Origin: Lachnotalea sp041821265
GTDB taxonomy: Bacteria > Bacillota > Clostridia > Lachnospirales > Lachnospiraceae
NCBI GenBank assembly: GCA_041821265.1
Contig: JBGUEQ010000011.1
Span: 35,119 to 99,118, forward strand
DNA length: 64,000 nucleotides
Direction of reading: 5' to 3'
The notes beneath the pieces are model-generated. The model did no database searches. It was not told where the DNA came from and saw nothing but the letters and a program-made list of their open reading frames with translations. Shown here piece after piece: positions 34,551-44,126 of the stretch (its first letter is position 1; each line of letters begins with the position of its first letter). Made by a program: the position numbers and the translations under genes.

Positions 34551-35456
34551 ATGAACGCAAACAACAAATCGGGTTTCGTAACAATAATAGGAAGACCTAA
34601 TGTAGGAAAATCAACTTTAATGAATCGATTGATAGGGCAAAAGATTGCAATAACATCCAATAAACCTCAAACTACCAGAAATCGTATTCAAACAGTTTAC
34701 ACAGATGAGCAAGGACAAATTGTATTCTTAGATACGCCTGGAATTCATAAAGCCAAGAATAAGCTGGGTGAATACATGGTTAATGTAGCTCAAAATACGC
34801 TGAAAGAGGTTGACACAGTACTATGGCTTGTTGAACCGTCCACATTCATTGGAGCAGGCGAGCGTCATATCGCAGAACAGTTACAAAGAATTAATACACC
34901 AGTCATTCTTATTATAAATAAGATAGATATCGTTAAAAAAGAAGAAATCCTTCGATTTATTGATGCATATAGAAAAATACTTGATTTTGCTGAAATCGTA
35001 CCTGTATCAGCATTAAAAGGTGATAATGCAGAAACTGTGATTGAAGTAATATTTAAATATCTTCCATACGGGCCTAATTTCTATGATGAAGACACGGTAA
35101 CCGATCAGCCAGAAAGACAGATTGTTTCAGAGTTAATTCGTGAAAAGGCACTAAGATTGTTAGAGGAGGAAATACCACATGGTATTGCTGTCTCGATTGA
35201 TAGTATGAAGACTCGTCCTAACAATGAAATGGTAGATATTGAAGCGACGATTGTATGTGAAAGAGATTCACACAAAGGTATTGTAATTGGAAAAGGCGGA
35301 GCTATGCTTAAAAAAATAGGTACTTCTGCAAGAAAAGATATCGAAGATATGTTAGAAACAAAAATCAATTTACAATTATGGGTTAAGGTTAAAAAGGATT
35401 GGAGAGATAGTGATTTCCTTATGAAAAATTATGGATATAATAATAAAGGTATTTAA
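34551..35456 (+). CDS. era: GTPase Era
   Basis: 301-residue ribosome-assembly GTPase that binds the 3' end of 16S rRNA. G1 GRPNVGKSTL, G2 near TTRNRI, G3 DTPGIH and G4 NKID are all present in residues 1-170; the KH RNA-binding domain covers about 200-290 with VIGKGGAMLKKIG. AAGGAG precedes the ATG. It is followed by yqzL and recO, the usual Firmicute order. Confidence 0.97.
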   Translation: MNANNKSGFVTIIGRPNVGKSTLMNRLIGQKIAITSNKPQTTRNRIQTVYTDEQGQIVFLDTPGIHKAKNKLGEYMVNVAQNTLKEVDTVLWLVEPSTFIGAGERHIAEQLQRINTPVILIINKIDIVKKEEILRFIDAYRKILDFAEIVPVSALKGDNAETVIEVIFKYLPYGPNFYDEDTVTDQPERQIVSELIREKALRLLEEEIPHGIAVSIDSMKTRPNNEMVDIEATIVCERDSHKGIVIGKGGAMLKKIGTSARKDIEDMLETKINLQLWVKVKKDWRDSDFLMKNYGYNNKGI

Positions 35457-35532
35457 GGTAACTAGAAAGTTACAAATAGTTACTATTTAAAATTTGTCAA
35501 GGCCCATGTTGTAAAATTAATTGGTATATATT

Positions 35533-35550
35533 ATTCAGTATAGTTACGCT
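35533..35550. repeat. Partial end of the GTAACTATTCAG repeat family
   Basis: ATTCAGTATAGTTACGCT matches the inner part of the left end of the 8602-8736 element with a deletion. Nearby 35458-35473 has the palindrome-like GTAACTAGAAAGTTAC. Both lie between era and yqzL. Confidence 0.4.
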
Positions 35551-35627
35551 CACATTACACATCCTAAACATATGCAATGAGTGGTAGGAACAATGTTTCT
35601 ATAGTAAACATATGTGGAGGAGATAAC

Positions 35628-35807
35628 ATGGGCGAAGAAGAATACTGGAGCAAATTTACCAATTCAGGTAATGTATTTGATTATCTGGCCTACAAAGTAT
35701 TGGATAAACAAAAAAAAGAAGGTAATCAATCACGGGTGGGAGTAGACACGAATGGGGCAGTCAACTGTTGTAACAGGAATAGTTTTATATGCGGCACCTA
35801 TAGGTGA
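35628..35807 (+). CDS. yqzL: YqzL-like small protein overlapping recO
   Basis: 59-residue protein in the position of YqzL between era and recO. EEYWSKFTNSGNVFDYLAYK resembles the YqzL core (W..F..TGn...YL..K). ATG 35628 has GGAGGA (35616-35621) 6 bases upstream; the frame opens earlier at 35577 without a good site. It overlaps the start of recO by 56 bases in another frame, so its C-terminal part (GAVNCCNRNSFICGTYR) is constrained by recO. The 171 bases before it contain partial copies of the GTAACT repeat family. Function unknown. Confidence 0.72.
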   Translation: MGEEEYWSKFTNSGNVFDYLAYKVLDKQKKEGNQSRVGVDTNGAVNCCNRNSFICGTYR

Positions 35808-36504
35808 ATATGATAAAAGAGTGGTTATTTTAACGAAAGAAAGAGGTAAAATAACCGCCTTTGCAAAAGGCGCAAGACGACAAAATAGTAGTTTGATTGC
35901 GGCGGTTAATCTATTTGCATTTGGTGAGTTTGAGCTATATGAAGGAAGAAGTTCATATACAATTGCAAAGGCTTCTATTCAAAATTATTTCATTGAACTA
36001 GTAAATAATTTTGAAGGAGCCTATTATGGTTTTTACTTTATGGAATTTGCAGATTATTATACAAGAGAAAATAACGATGAATTTATGATGCTAAAACTTT
36101 TATATCAATCGCTTAAAGCATTGGCGAAGGACAATATATCAAATGAATTAATTAGATGCATATTTGAACTGAAAGCGATTACGATTAATGGGGAGTATCC
36201 GCAAGTATTTCAATGTCAGTGTTGTGAGAAAGAAGAAAACATTATCTATTTTTCAACAAGACTAGGCGGAATCGTGTGTAGTGACTGTGTAAAACCAGAA
36301 CATGTAGCAATAAAGATAAGCAATTCAACCTTATATGCAATGCAGTTTATTATTACATCAACAATTGAAAAATTGTTTACCTTTAAAGTGTCAGCACAGG
36401 TACTTGAGGAACTTAAAACGATAATGAAAAAGTATATTAAAGTGTACATAGATAAAGAGTTTAAATCACTTCCAATATTAGATGGCATTATAACCGCACA
36501 ATAA
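35752..36504 (+). CDS. recO: DNA repair protein RecO
   Basis: 250-residue recombination mediator that helps load RecA with RecF and RecR. The N-terminal OB fold (about 1-80) starts STVVTGIVLYAAPIGEYDKRVVILT; the C-terminal helical part contains the zinc site CQCCEKEENIIYFSTR...CSDC (about 152-181). Its start overlaps the yqzL-like gene, with GGGAG upstream. An inverted-repeat element follows at 36510. Confidence 0.94.
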   Translation: MGQSTVVTGIVLYAAPIGEYDKRVVILTKERGKITAFAKGARRQNSSLIAAVNLFAFGEFELYEGRSSYTIAKASIQNYFIELVNNFEGAYYGFYFMEFADYYTRENNDEFMMLKLLYQSLKALAKDNISNELIRCIFELKAITINGEYPQVFQCQCCEKEENIIYFSTRLGGIVCSDCVKPEHVAIKISNSTLYAMQFIITSTIEKLFTFKVSAQVLEELKTIMKKYIKVYIDKEFKSLPILDGIITAQ

Positions 36505-36509
36505 TAATT

Positions 36510-36616
36510 TTTGTAACAGTTTAGGCATGCAGAAATAATTATTCATATTGATCGTGAGTGCTTGCACGCTAAGAACAATTTGTATCATCATTTCTATAGG
36601 GCCAAACTGTTACAAA
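36510..36616. repeat. Inverted-repeat element downstream of recO
   Basis: TTTGTAACAGTTTAGGC at the left and GCCAAACTGTTACAAA at the right are near-perfect inverse copies 75 bases apart. It has the TTTGTAAC ends and size of the 8602-8736 element but a different inner end sequence, so it may be a sister family. Non-coding. Confidence 0.6.
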
Positions 36617-36682
36617 TGTTTAGGTTGAAAAAGATAAAAAAAATGCTATAATGGATAAGACTAATATTAGGAGGAAGTTTAT

Positions 36683-37267
36683 ATGAAAAAATTTAAATCA
36701 TATATTGCAGTTTTTATTATGATAATGCTTGTAACAGGGTGTTCACTCAGCGATTTTGACGCAGATATAAATACAGTTTATGTGAAAAAAGACGGCTCAG
36801 TTACAGATGCGATTATAGAAGATTTTAGTGAGACATATTATGATTCAACAGAACTTGAAAGTTTAATCAATGACAGTATTGACGCGTATAATGATGGTAC
36901 TGAGAAAATCAAAGTTAAAAAATATACGGTGAAAGATGATATTGCGAAATTAATTACTAATTACGAGACAGCTAGTGATTATGTCAGCTTTAATAAGGTG
37001 GACTTCTTCGCAGGTACAATCAGTGAAGCCACTAAAAGTGGGTATGACTTTGCTCAAGAGTTTACTGGAATTGAAGATAAAAACACAGTTGGATCAGAAA
37101 CGATAATGAGTCTAACACAGTATAAAGTTATTGCATTTAACGAAAATGTAGAAATTAAAACGGATAGTAAAATTTTATATATAAGCAATAATGCAGAGCT
37201 GGTAAATGACAAAACAGCGAAGCTAACAGATGGAGCACAAGGACTTGCTTATATTGTTTACGAATAA
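36683..37267 (+). CDS. Lipoprotein of unknown function
   Basis: 194-residue lipoprotein with signal peptide and lipobox VTGC (Cys20). The mature part is acidic, Asp/Thr/Ser-rich, with no domain I recognise; an INTVYVKKDGSVTDAIIEDFSE start suggests a beta-rich fold. AGGAGG lies 8 bases before the ATG and TATAAT at about 36647-36652 is a plausible -10. It sits between recO and the glycyl-tRNA synthetase gene; such lipoproteins are common at this spot in Lachnospiraceae as far as I recall. Confidence 0.8.
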   Translation: MKKFKSYIAVFIMIMLVTGCSLSDFDADINTVYVKKDGSVTDAIIEDFSETYYDSTELESLINDSIDAYNDGTEKIKVKKYTVKDDIAKLITNYETASDYVSFNKVDFFAGTISEATKSGYDFAQEFTGIEDKNTVGSETIMSLTQYKVIAFNENVEIKTDSKILYISNNAELVNDKTAKLTDGAQGLAYIVYE

Positions 37268-37362
37268 GTGAAACAAATAAATCGGCAAGCAGAATTTTGA
37301 GAGTTGTTTACGATAGTGGTAGTCGAAGCACTTTCGTTAAAAGAATACTTGGAGGTAATGTA

Positions 37363-38751
37363 ATGGAAAAGACAATGGAAAAAGTAGTAGCTTTAGCAAA
37401 ATCTAGGGGATTTGTTTATCCTGGTTCAGATATTTATGGAGGTCTTGCTAATACATGGGATTATGGTAATCTTGGAGTAGAATTAAAGAATAATGTTAAA
37501 AAAGTTTGGTGGAAGAAATTTATTCAAGAGAATCCTTATAATGTTGGAGTAGATTGTGCTATTCTTATGAACCCTCAAACTTGGGTTGCATCAGGACATT
37601 TAGGTGGTTTCTCCGATCCATTAATGGATTGTAAAGAATGTCATGAGAGATTTAGAGCGGATAAAATTATTGAAGATTATAATGCAGAAAATGGTATTGA
37701 AATAGAAGGTTCCGTGGACGCTTGGTCGCAAGATGAAATGAAGAAATATGTGGATGATCATTCGATTGTTTGCCCTACCTGTGGAAAACATAACTTTACG
37801 GAAATAAGACAATTTAATCTTATGTTTAAAACCTTTCAAGGTGTAACAGAAGATGCAAAGAATACAGTATACTTAAGACCAGAAACAGCACAGGGAATAT
37901 TTGTTAATTTTAAGAATGTTCAAAGAAGCTCTAGAAAAAAAATTCCATTTGGAATTGGACAAGTGGGTAAATCATTTAGAAATGAAATAACGCCTGGAAA
38001 CTTTACATTTAGAACAAGAGAATTTGAACAGATGGAGCTTGAATTTTTCTGTGAGCCAGGAACTGACATGGAATGGTTCCAATACTGGAGACAGTTCTGT
38101 ATTGATTGGTTACAGAAGTTAGGAATTAAAGAGGATGAGATGCGTGCAAGAGATCATTTGGCTGAAGAACTATGTTTCTATAGTAAAGGAACAACTGATA
38201 TTGAATTTTTATTTCCATTTGGTTGGGGTGAACTTTGGGGTATCGCAGATAGAACTGACTATGACTTGACACAACATCAAAATGTTTCAAAACAAGATAT
38301 GACATACTTTGATGATGAGAAGAAAGAAAAATATATTCCTTATGTAATTGAACCATCACTCGGTGCGGATCGTGTGGTACTAGCCTTCTTATGTTCTGCT
38401 TATGATGAAGAAGAATTAGAAGGTGGAGATGTTCGTACCGTACTTCATTTTCATCCAGCATTAGCTCCAGTTAAGATTGGTATCTTACCATTGTCTAAGA
38501 AGTTAAATGAAGGTGCAGAAAAAATTTATGCACAGCTTGCAAAGACGTATAATTGTGAGTTTGATGACAGAGGAAATATTGGAAAACGTTATAGAAGACA
38601 AGATGAAATAGGAACTCCATTCTGTGTAACTTATGATTTTGAATCAGAAAACGATGGAGCAGTTACGGTTAGAGATAGAGATTCAATGAAACAAGAAAGA
38701 ATTAAAATTGAAGAATTAGATGCTTATTTAGCGAAGAAATTTGAGTTTTAA
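37363..38751 (+). CDS. glyQS: Glycyl-tRNA synthetase, dimeric type
   Basis: 462-residue class II synthetase that charges tRNA-Gly. The start VVALAKSRGFVYPGSDIYGGLANTWDYG, motif 2 around SFRNEITPGNFTFRTREFEQME and motif 3 near GADRVVLAFL are characteristic of the eukaryote-like dimeric enzyme. The C-terminal anticodon-binding domain begins at APVKIGILPLSKK. ATG 37363 has GGAGG (37351-37355) 7 bases before it; the frame opens earlier at 37297 without support. No T-box leader is visible in the 95 bases upstream. Confidence 0.97.
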   Translation: MEKTMEKVVALAKSRGFVYPGSDIYGGLANTWDYGNLGVELKNNVKKVWWKKFIQENPYNVGVDCAILMNPQTWVASGHLGGFSDPLMDCKECHERFRADKIIEDYNAENGIEIEGSVDAWSQDEMKKYVDDHSIVCPTCGKHNFTEIRQFNLMFKTFQGVTEDAKNTVYLRPETAQGIFVNFKNVQRSSRKKIPFGIGQVGKSFRNEITPGNFTFRTREFEQMELEFFCEPGTDMEWFQYWRQFCIDWLQKLGIKEDEMRARDHLAEELCFYSKGTTDIEFLFPFGWGELWGIADRTDYDLTQHQNVSKQDMTYFDDEKKEKYIPYVIEPSLGADRVVLAFLCSAYDEEELEGGDVRTVLHFHPALAPVKIGILPLSKKLNEGAEKIYAQLAKTYNCEFDDRGNIGKRYRRQDEIGTPFCVTYDFESENDGAVTVRDRDSMKQERIKIEELDAYLAKKFEF

Positions 38752-38759
38752 TTATTTGA

Positions 38760-38803
38760 TAGCTGGCACAAGACGCTTAAATCGTTTTGTGCCAGCTTTT
38801 TTG
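38760..38803 (+). terminator. Terminator after glyQS
   Basis: 15-bp stem AGCTGGCACAAGACG / CGTTTTGTGCCAGCT (one G-T pair), CTTAAAT loop, then TTTTTTG. Lies between converging genes and may serve both. Confidence 0.93.
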
Positions 38804-38828
38804 TTTAATAGTAATTCTTCGAACATCC

Positions 38829-39362
38829 TTATTGAATTAAATGCTCCAAAAGAAGTTCTAATTGCTGTTTTTGTAATTCATCCAATGATTGAAAATGATT
38901 TGAGATTTGATTGGTGTATTTTGAATATGCTTTCTTTGTTTTCTTAATTCCGTTTTGTGAAAGTACTATCAAATATTCGTTGTCTTTATTTGTAGGTAAG
39001 CGATGAACTATCCCCTTTTTGATAAGTTTACGTATTATTTTTTCGGATTCTGAAGATTTCATAAATAATGCACTTGAAAGTGCTTTTTCGGACATACTAC
39101 CATTTAAAAGTAACAAACGTCGTAGTTGAAAACTTGCTTTTGGACAAATATCGTTACTACAACTGCAAAGCAGTGTCAAAAGTTTCTCATCTATAGTGGA
39201 GACTGTAATTTTAGATGAGGTAGGATCATTAGCTGATTTCAATTTTTTAGAAACAGCTAATTTAGTAGCAAGTTCTTTTCCTTTGTGGCATTTGGGTTTC
39301 GTTAGTGGGCAATGATTCGAACAATATGGACAATGTGCGGATTGCAAATCTTTAATCTTCAT
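38829..39362 (-). CDS. Cys-rich MarR-like regulator
   Basis: 177-residue protein whose second half (about 75-177) is a MarR-type winged helix (LRRLLLLNGSMSEKALSSALFMKSSESEKIIRKLIKKGIVHR). The first part is unusual: Cys11, 14, 18 and 25 (CPYCSNHCPLTKPKC) and then Cys66, 68 and 73, suggesting a zinc or iron-sulfur sensor module. I chose the Met at 39362 because the upstream Met lies in the GGAGG ribosome site. It is divergent from the pyruvate phosphate dikinase gene, and TGTGAGACA occurs in both upstream regions. Ligand unknown. Confidence 0.78.
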   Translation of the reverse strand: MKIKDLQSAHCPYCSNHCPLTKPKCHKGKELATKLAVSKKLKSANDPTSSKITVSTIDEKLLTLLCSCSNDICPKASFQLRRLLLLNGSMSEKALSSALFMKSSESEKIIRKLIKKGIVHRLPTNKDNEYLIVLSQNGIKKTKKAYSKYTNQISNHFQSLDELQKQQLELLLEHLIQ

Positions 39363-39692
39363 ACATTTGACCTCCATTTTCTAATAGTATTATGTTAAGC
39401 ATGCTTCATTGTCTCACATATATCTAATTATGAAAAGAACAAGTTGAGTATTGTACGGGTGTAAATGGTAATTTAGATATCTGTAGGCTACGATTTAGTC
39501 TTTGAAGATAAGTGATAATGGTTATAATTTGTAAGTGTTTACAAATTATAATATAGTAACAATGTATAGAAAAAAATGTAATTAAATGACGAATTATAAA
39601 GAATAGATAATGATTTAATTTGTAATATGATATTTTTACATAATAGTAACTTAAATTTTCGTCATACTTTACTTATAAATATAAATATTTCC

Positions 39693-39738
39693 TTGACTAT
39701 CAATTTTAGTGTGGTACAATATTTTGTGTGAGACACAA
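39693..39738 (+). promoter_or_regulatory. ppdK promoter and operator-like palindrome
   Basis: -35 TTGACT (39693-39698) and -10 TACAAT (39715-39720) are 16 bases apart. The perfect palindrome TTGTGTGAGACACAA (39724-39738) covers the expected start point. The 494 bases between the divergent genes hold no coding sequence; TTGTCTCACATA near 39410-39421 shares the TGTGAGACA core (inverted). Confidence 0.68.
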
Positions 39739-39856
39739 ATTCTAATAATTGGTTATTATTATAAAATTCAACATAATACTTTGGTGGCAAACAAAGTTTG
39801 TTGAATATTATACTAAATATACAAAAGTACAATATCATTTAGGAGGAATTTATAAA

Positions 39857-42478
39857 ATGGCAAAATGGGTTTATTTATTTAAAGAAGGAAATGCAGACAT
39901 GAAAAATCTTCTTGGTGGAAAAGGTTCTAATTTAGCAGAAATGACTAACTTAGATCTTCCTATCCCTCAAGGTTTTACAGTAACGACAGAGGCTTGTACA
40001 GATTACTATACAAGTGGTAAGAGAATTACAGATGAAATTCAAACACAGATTTTTGACGCATTAGCAGAATTGGAGAAAATGCAAGGAAAGAAATTTGGCG
40101 ATACAGAAGATCCATTATTAGTATCGGTTCGTTCAGGAGCAAGAGCTTCTATGCCTGGTATGATGGATACAATACTTAACCTTGGTTTAAACGATGTTGC
40201 AGTGGAAGGATTTGCTAAGAAAACTGGAAATCCTAGATTTGCATATGATTCATATAGAAGATTTATCCAAATGTTTTCCGATGTTGTTATGGAAATGAGC
40301 AAAACATTTTTTGAAGGAATCTTAACAGAGATAAAAGAAGCAAAAGGCGCTAAATTTGATACTGAATTAACCGCAGGTGATTTGCAAGAAGTAATTGCAA
40401 AGTACAAAGCGATTTATAAAGAAAAAATGGGAGAAGACTTCCCACAAAATCCTAAAGTTCAGCTAATGGAAGCTGTTAAAGCAGTATTTCGTTCATGGGA
40501 CAACCCTCGTGCTATCGTTTATAGAAGAATGAATGATATCCCAGGAGATTGGGGAACCGCAGTTAATGTACAGGCAATGGTATTTGGAAATATGGGTGAA
40601 ACATCGGGAACAGGTGTTGCATTTACACGTAATCCATCTACTGGCGATAAAGGAATCTATGGTGAATACTTAATCAATGCACAAGGTGAAGACGTTGTTG
40701 CTGGTATTAGAACACCACTCCCTATAACGAAATTAGAAGAAGATTTACCAGAATGTTTCAAACAGTTCATGGAAATTGCTACGAAATTAGAGAATCACTA
40801 TAGAGACATGCAGGATATGGAATTTACAATTCAAGAAGGTAAATTATATTTCTTACAGACACGTAATGGAAAGAGAACAGCACCAGCGGCTCTACAAATT
40901 GCTTGTGATTTAGTAGATGAAGGGAAAATCAGTGAAGAAGAAGCAGTTCTAAGAATTGAAGCAAAATCATTAGATCAGTTACTTCATCCAACCTTTGATC
41001 CAGCAGCAATAAAAGCAGGCGAAGTAATCGGTTCAGCACTACCAGCATCTCCAGGAGCAGCAGCTGGTAAGGTGTATTTTACAGCAGAAGATGCCAAAGT
41101 AGCAGGAGAACGTGGCGAAAGAGTTATTCTGGTTCGTCTTGAAACATCACCAGAGGATATTGAAGGTATGCATGCGGCAGAAGGTATCTTGACTGTACGT
41201 GGAGGTATGACGAGTCATGCAGCTGTAGTTGCTCGTGGTATGGGAACTGCTTGTGTATCAGGCTGTGGCGAAATTAAAATTAATGAAGAAGCAAAAGTAT
41301 TTGAACTTGGTGGACACAAGATTGTAGAGGGAGATTATATCTCGCTTGATGGTTCAACAGGTAAGATTTATCTTGGTGATATCAATACAGTTGAAGCTTT
41401 GGTAAGCGGAAACTTTGAAAGAATCATGGTATGGGCTGATAAATTTAGAACCTTAAAAGTTAGAACGAATGCAGATACTCCTGAAGATACAGCAAATGCG
41501 GTTAAATTAGGAGCAGAAGGTATTGGTCTTTGCCGTACAGAGCATATGTTCTTTGATGCAGAGAGGATTCCTAAGATTAGAAAAATGATTCTTTCTAATA
41601 CAGTTGAGGCAAGAGAAGAAGCACTTAACGAGTTAATTCCTTACCAAAAAGGTGACTTCAAAGCAATGTATGAAGTACTAGAAGGTAAACCAATGACAGT
41701 ACGTTATTTAGATCCACCTTTGCATGAATTCCTTCCTACAGATCCAGAAGATATCAAGGCATTAGCAGAAGATATGGGACTAACAGTAGAAGAAATTAAA
41801 TCAAAATGTGATGAATTGCATGAATTCAACCCAATGATGGGTCACAGAGGATGTCGTCTTGCTGTAACTTATCCAGAAATAGCTAAGATGCAGACGAGAG
41901 CCGTAATGGAAGCAGCAATTGAAGTGAAAGCGGAAAAAGGATATGATATCATTCCAGAAATCATGATTCCATTAGTTGGAGAGAAGAAAGAATTAAAATT
42001 TGTTAAGGACATCGTTATCAAAACAGCAGAAGCAGTTAAGAAAGAAAAAGGATCAGATATCGAATACCATATCGGTACTATGATCGAAATTCCTCGTGCA
42101 GCATTACTTGCTAACGAAATTGCTGAGGAAGCAGAATTCTTCTCCTTTGGTACAAATGACTTAACACAGATGACATTTGGTTTCTCCCGTGATGATGCTG
42201 GTAAATTCTTAGATGCTTACTACAAAGCAAAAATCTTTGAATCAGATCCATTTGCAAGATTAGATCAAAATGGTGTTGGACAACTCGTTAAAATGGCAGC
42301 AGAAAAAGGACGCGCAGTGAAACCAGGTCTTAAACTTGGTATCTGTGGAGAACATGGTGGAGATCCATCTTCCGTTGAATTCTGCCACAAGATTGGACTT
42401 GACTATGTATCTTGTTCACCATTTAGAGTTCCAATTGCTCGTTTGGCAGCAGCACAGGCGGCTTTGAATCAAAGATAG
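39857..42478 (+). CDS. ppdK: Pyruvate, phosphate dikinase
   Basis: 873-residue enzyme interconverting pyruvate + ATP + Pi and PEP + AMP + PPi; in PPi-rich clostridial glycolysis it can work toward pyruvate. The N-terminal ATP-grasp part (1-340), the central phosphohistidine domain with His454 in GGMTSHAAVVARG (Thr452 being the usual regulatory site), and the C-terminal TIM barrel ending in GICGEHGGDPSS are complete and of normal length. ATG 39857 has AGGAGG 10 bases upstream; the open frame extends back to 39749 without a site. Confidence 0.97.
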   Translation: MAKWVYLFKEGNADMKNLLGGKGSNLAEMTNLDLPIPQGFTVTTEACTDYYTSGKRITDEIQTQIFDALAELEKMQGKKFGDTEDPLLVSVRSGARASMPGMMDTILNLGLNDVAVEGFAKKTGNPRFAYDSYRRFIQMFSDVVMEMSKTFFEGILTEIKEAKGAKFDTELTAGDLQEVIAKYKAIYKEKMGEDFPQNPKVQLMEAVKAVFRSWDNPRAIVYRRMNDIPGDWGTAVNVQAMVFGNMGETSGTGVAFTRNPSTGDKGIYGEYLINAQGEDVVAGIRTPLPITKLEEDLPECFKQFMEIATKLENHYRDMQDMEFTIQEGKLYFLQTRNGKRTAPAALQIACDLVDEGKISEEEAVLRIEAKSLDQLLHPTFDPAAIKAGEVIGSALPASPGAAAGKVYFTAEDAKVAGERGERVILVRLETSPEDIEGMHAAEGILTVRGGMTSHAAVVARGMGTACVSGCGEIKINEEAKVFELGGHKIVEGDYISLDGSTGKIYLGDINTVEALVSGNFERIMVWADKFRTLKVRTNADTPEDTANAVKLGAEGIGLCRTEHMFFDAERIPKIRKMILSNTVEAREEALNELIPYQKGDFKAMYEVLEGKPMTVRYLDPPLHEFLPTDPEDIKALAEDMGLTVEEIKSKCDELHEFNPMMGHRGCRLAVTYPEIAKMQTRAVMEAAIEVKAEKGYDIIPEIMIPLVGEKKELKFVKDIVIKTAEAVKKEKGSDIEYHIGTMIEIPRAALLANEIAEEAEFFSFGTNDLTQMTFGFSRDDAGKFLDAYYKAKIFESDPFARLDQNGVGQLVKMAAEKGRAVKPGLKLGICGEHGGDPSSVEFCHKIGLDYVSCSPFRVPIARLAAAQAALNQR

Positions 42479-42483
42479 GCGAA

Positions 42484-42918
42484 TGTAAACTCTTCGAGCA
42501 TACGATAGGTTTTGATGAAGCAAAAGAATATAGAAAAAGCTATGGAGCTTATCTAAGGCGAAATCAGTGGATAGATATTACGGTTGAGGCTTGAATATAG
42601 TTGTATGGCAATATAAGAAGGCACTATCATTTTATAATAGATAAAATGGTGGTGTCTTTTATTCGATTAATCGTAACCAGCATGGTAATATCCATACAAT
42701 CTACATATTAATTATTTATACTTATTATAAACATAACAACATAAATTTTAATGGAGGATGAATCATGAAACTATAAAGGAATACCAAGCTACGGTGATGA
42801 AAGAACACAAAATGAAACGGATACAATATCTTTAAAATAAGTAATATAGAACAATGCACAAATATCTTTGATAAAGTCTGTCGGAGGTATTGAATACAAG
42901 AATAAGGAGAAACAAATA
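42484..42918 (+). other. Gap with possible gene remnants between ppdK and copZ-like gene
   Basis: No intact gene. After ppdK a 35-codon stretch without start (to 42594) reads KLFEHTIGFDEAKEYRKSYG and may be a fragment. A terminator lies at 42618. At 42753 a good GGAGG precedes an ATG (42765) that hits a stop after three codons, while another frame (42758-42835) reads 25 residues, NHETIKEYQATVMKEHKMKR; this looks like a decayed gene. I recognise neither fragment. Confidence 0.35.
42618..42660 (+). terminator. Terminator after ppdK
   Basis: AAGGCACTATCATTTTAT pairs with ATAAAATGGTGGTGTCTT using G-T pairs, then TTTTATT. Confidence 0.78.
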
Positions 42919-43134
42919 ATGAAGAAGAAAATATTAATTGAAGGAATGAGTTGTGAACATTGTGTTAATCATGTTACTGCTGCATTAAAAGAACTTTCGG
43001 GTGTATCTGGGGTTGAAGTTAATCTGACTGCAAAAAATGCAATGATTGAGGCTGACCGAGTTATAAGCGATGAAGAAATAAAAGCTTCCATAGATGAAGC
43101 AGGATATGAGGTTATTGGAATTGAAGTACAATAA
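42919..43134 (+). CDS. copZ: CopZ-like heavy-metal-associated chaperone
   Basis: 71-residue single HMA domain with the metal site GMSCEHC (Cys12, Cys15), the usual size of copper chaperones that hand Cu(I) to a P-type ATPase. The His between the Cys residues is also seen in other bacterial CopZ-like proteins. ATG 42919 has AAGGAG 8 bases upstream; the frame opens at 42868 but without a site. It stands alone between two terminators at the left edge of the copper island. Zinc or another soft metal cannot be excluded from sequence. Confidence 0.88.
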   Translation: MKKKILIEGMSCEHCVNHVTAALKELSGVSGVEVNLTAKNAMIEADRVISDEEIKASIDEAGYEVIGIEVQ

Positions 43135-43147
43135 TAAATAAATTTTG

Positions 43148-43191
43148 TTAAAAGGGGAATTGTCAAGTTGTATTGATAGCTCCCCTTTTAA
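43148..43191 (+). terminator. Terminator after copZ-like gene
   Basis: TTAAAAGGGGA pairs perfectly with TCCCCTTTTAA over a 22-base loop; the 3' side supplies the T run. Confidence 0.7.
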
Positions 43192-43400
43192 AATAAAATA
43201 AGAAGCATTTACAAAAATGATGTTTTATAGTGTGGTTTAAATTAAGCAGACCATTTTATAAGGACAAGAAGTCACTGGGTTTATATATCATATTTATTAA
43301 GTATTGAATTGGTTGTTAAATCTTACAGTCATACTTAATCCTACTGTTGAACTGATACTACTTCATAATTATAACCAAGAAGAAAGGAGTTGAGATTGTA

Positions 43401-44105
43401 TTGAAGGATATTTCAATCTTATTAGCTTTTTCAGCCGGTTTTTTATCATTCATTTCACCGTGTGTACTTCCGATGGTACCGGCATATATAAGCTATTTAA
43501 CTGGTTCTTCTATAAAAGAATTACAAGATGAAAAACCAAAGCTTTTGACTGTATACAAGGCATTAGGCTTTATCATAGGCTTTACAATAATATTTATCTT
43601 GATGGGGGCATCGATATCATCCCTTGGTAAAGTTTTAATTACGCATAAGGAAATATTTCGCAAGTTTGGTGGAGTTCTAATCATTATTTTTGGGATACAT
43701 ACCATGGGTGTTGTGAAACTTAATTTTTTATATAGGGAAGTACGATTTATAAAAACGGAGAAATTACACGGGTCTATTAACTCAATATTCCTTGGGATGG
43801 CATTTGCCGCAGGATGGACACCTTGTATTGGACCGGTTTTATCTTCTATATTAATCTATGCTTCAAGTACGAATTCTATTGGCAAGGGAATGCTTCTTTT
43901 ATGGGTGTATTCTCTGGGGATGGCTGTTCCGTTCCTATTTACAGCCATAGCTATTAAAAATTTTAGTAGATATTTTAAAAAACTATCAAAATATTATCCT
44001 GTCATCTCAATTGTAAGTGGTGCTTTATTGATCATAATGGGTATATTAATTTATACAAATAAATCAGCTGTATTAAGCCAATATTTTAGTTTCTTTAATT
44101 TTTAA
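43401..44105 (+). CDS. ccdA: CcdA-type thiol electron transporter
   Basis: 234-residue membrane protein with six predicted helices that carries reducing power from cytoplasmic thioredoxin across the membrane. The two redox Cys are in ISPCVLPMVPAY (helix 1) and AGWTPCIGPVL (helix 4). It starts at TTG 43401 with AAAGGAG about 10 bases before it. The next gene, 21 bases downstream, encodes its likely partner, a thioredoxin-like lipoprotein or anchored protein. The 210 bases before it contain no other feature. Confidence 0.92.
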   Translation: MKDISILLAFSAGFLSFISPCVLPMVPAYISYLTGSSIKELQDEKPKLLTVYKALGFIIGFTIIFILMGASISSLGKVLITHKEIFRKFGGVLIIIFGIHTMGVVKLNFLYREVRFIKTEKLHGSINSIFLGMAFAAGWTPCIGPVLSSILIYASSTNSIGKGMLLLWVYSLGMAVPFLFTAIAIKNFSRYFKKLSKYYPVISIVSGALLIIMGILIYTNKSAVLSQYFSFFNF

Positions 44106-44126
44106 TAAAAGCTAAGGAGTTGTAAT

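Noticed and set aside
37268..37362. Possible T-box riboswitch before glyQS
   Set aside because: Only about 95 bases separate it from the previous gene and no T-box core or specifier stem was found.
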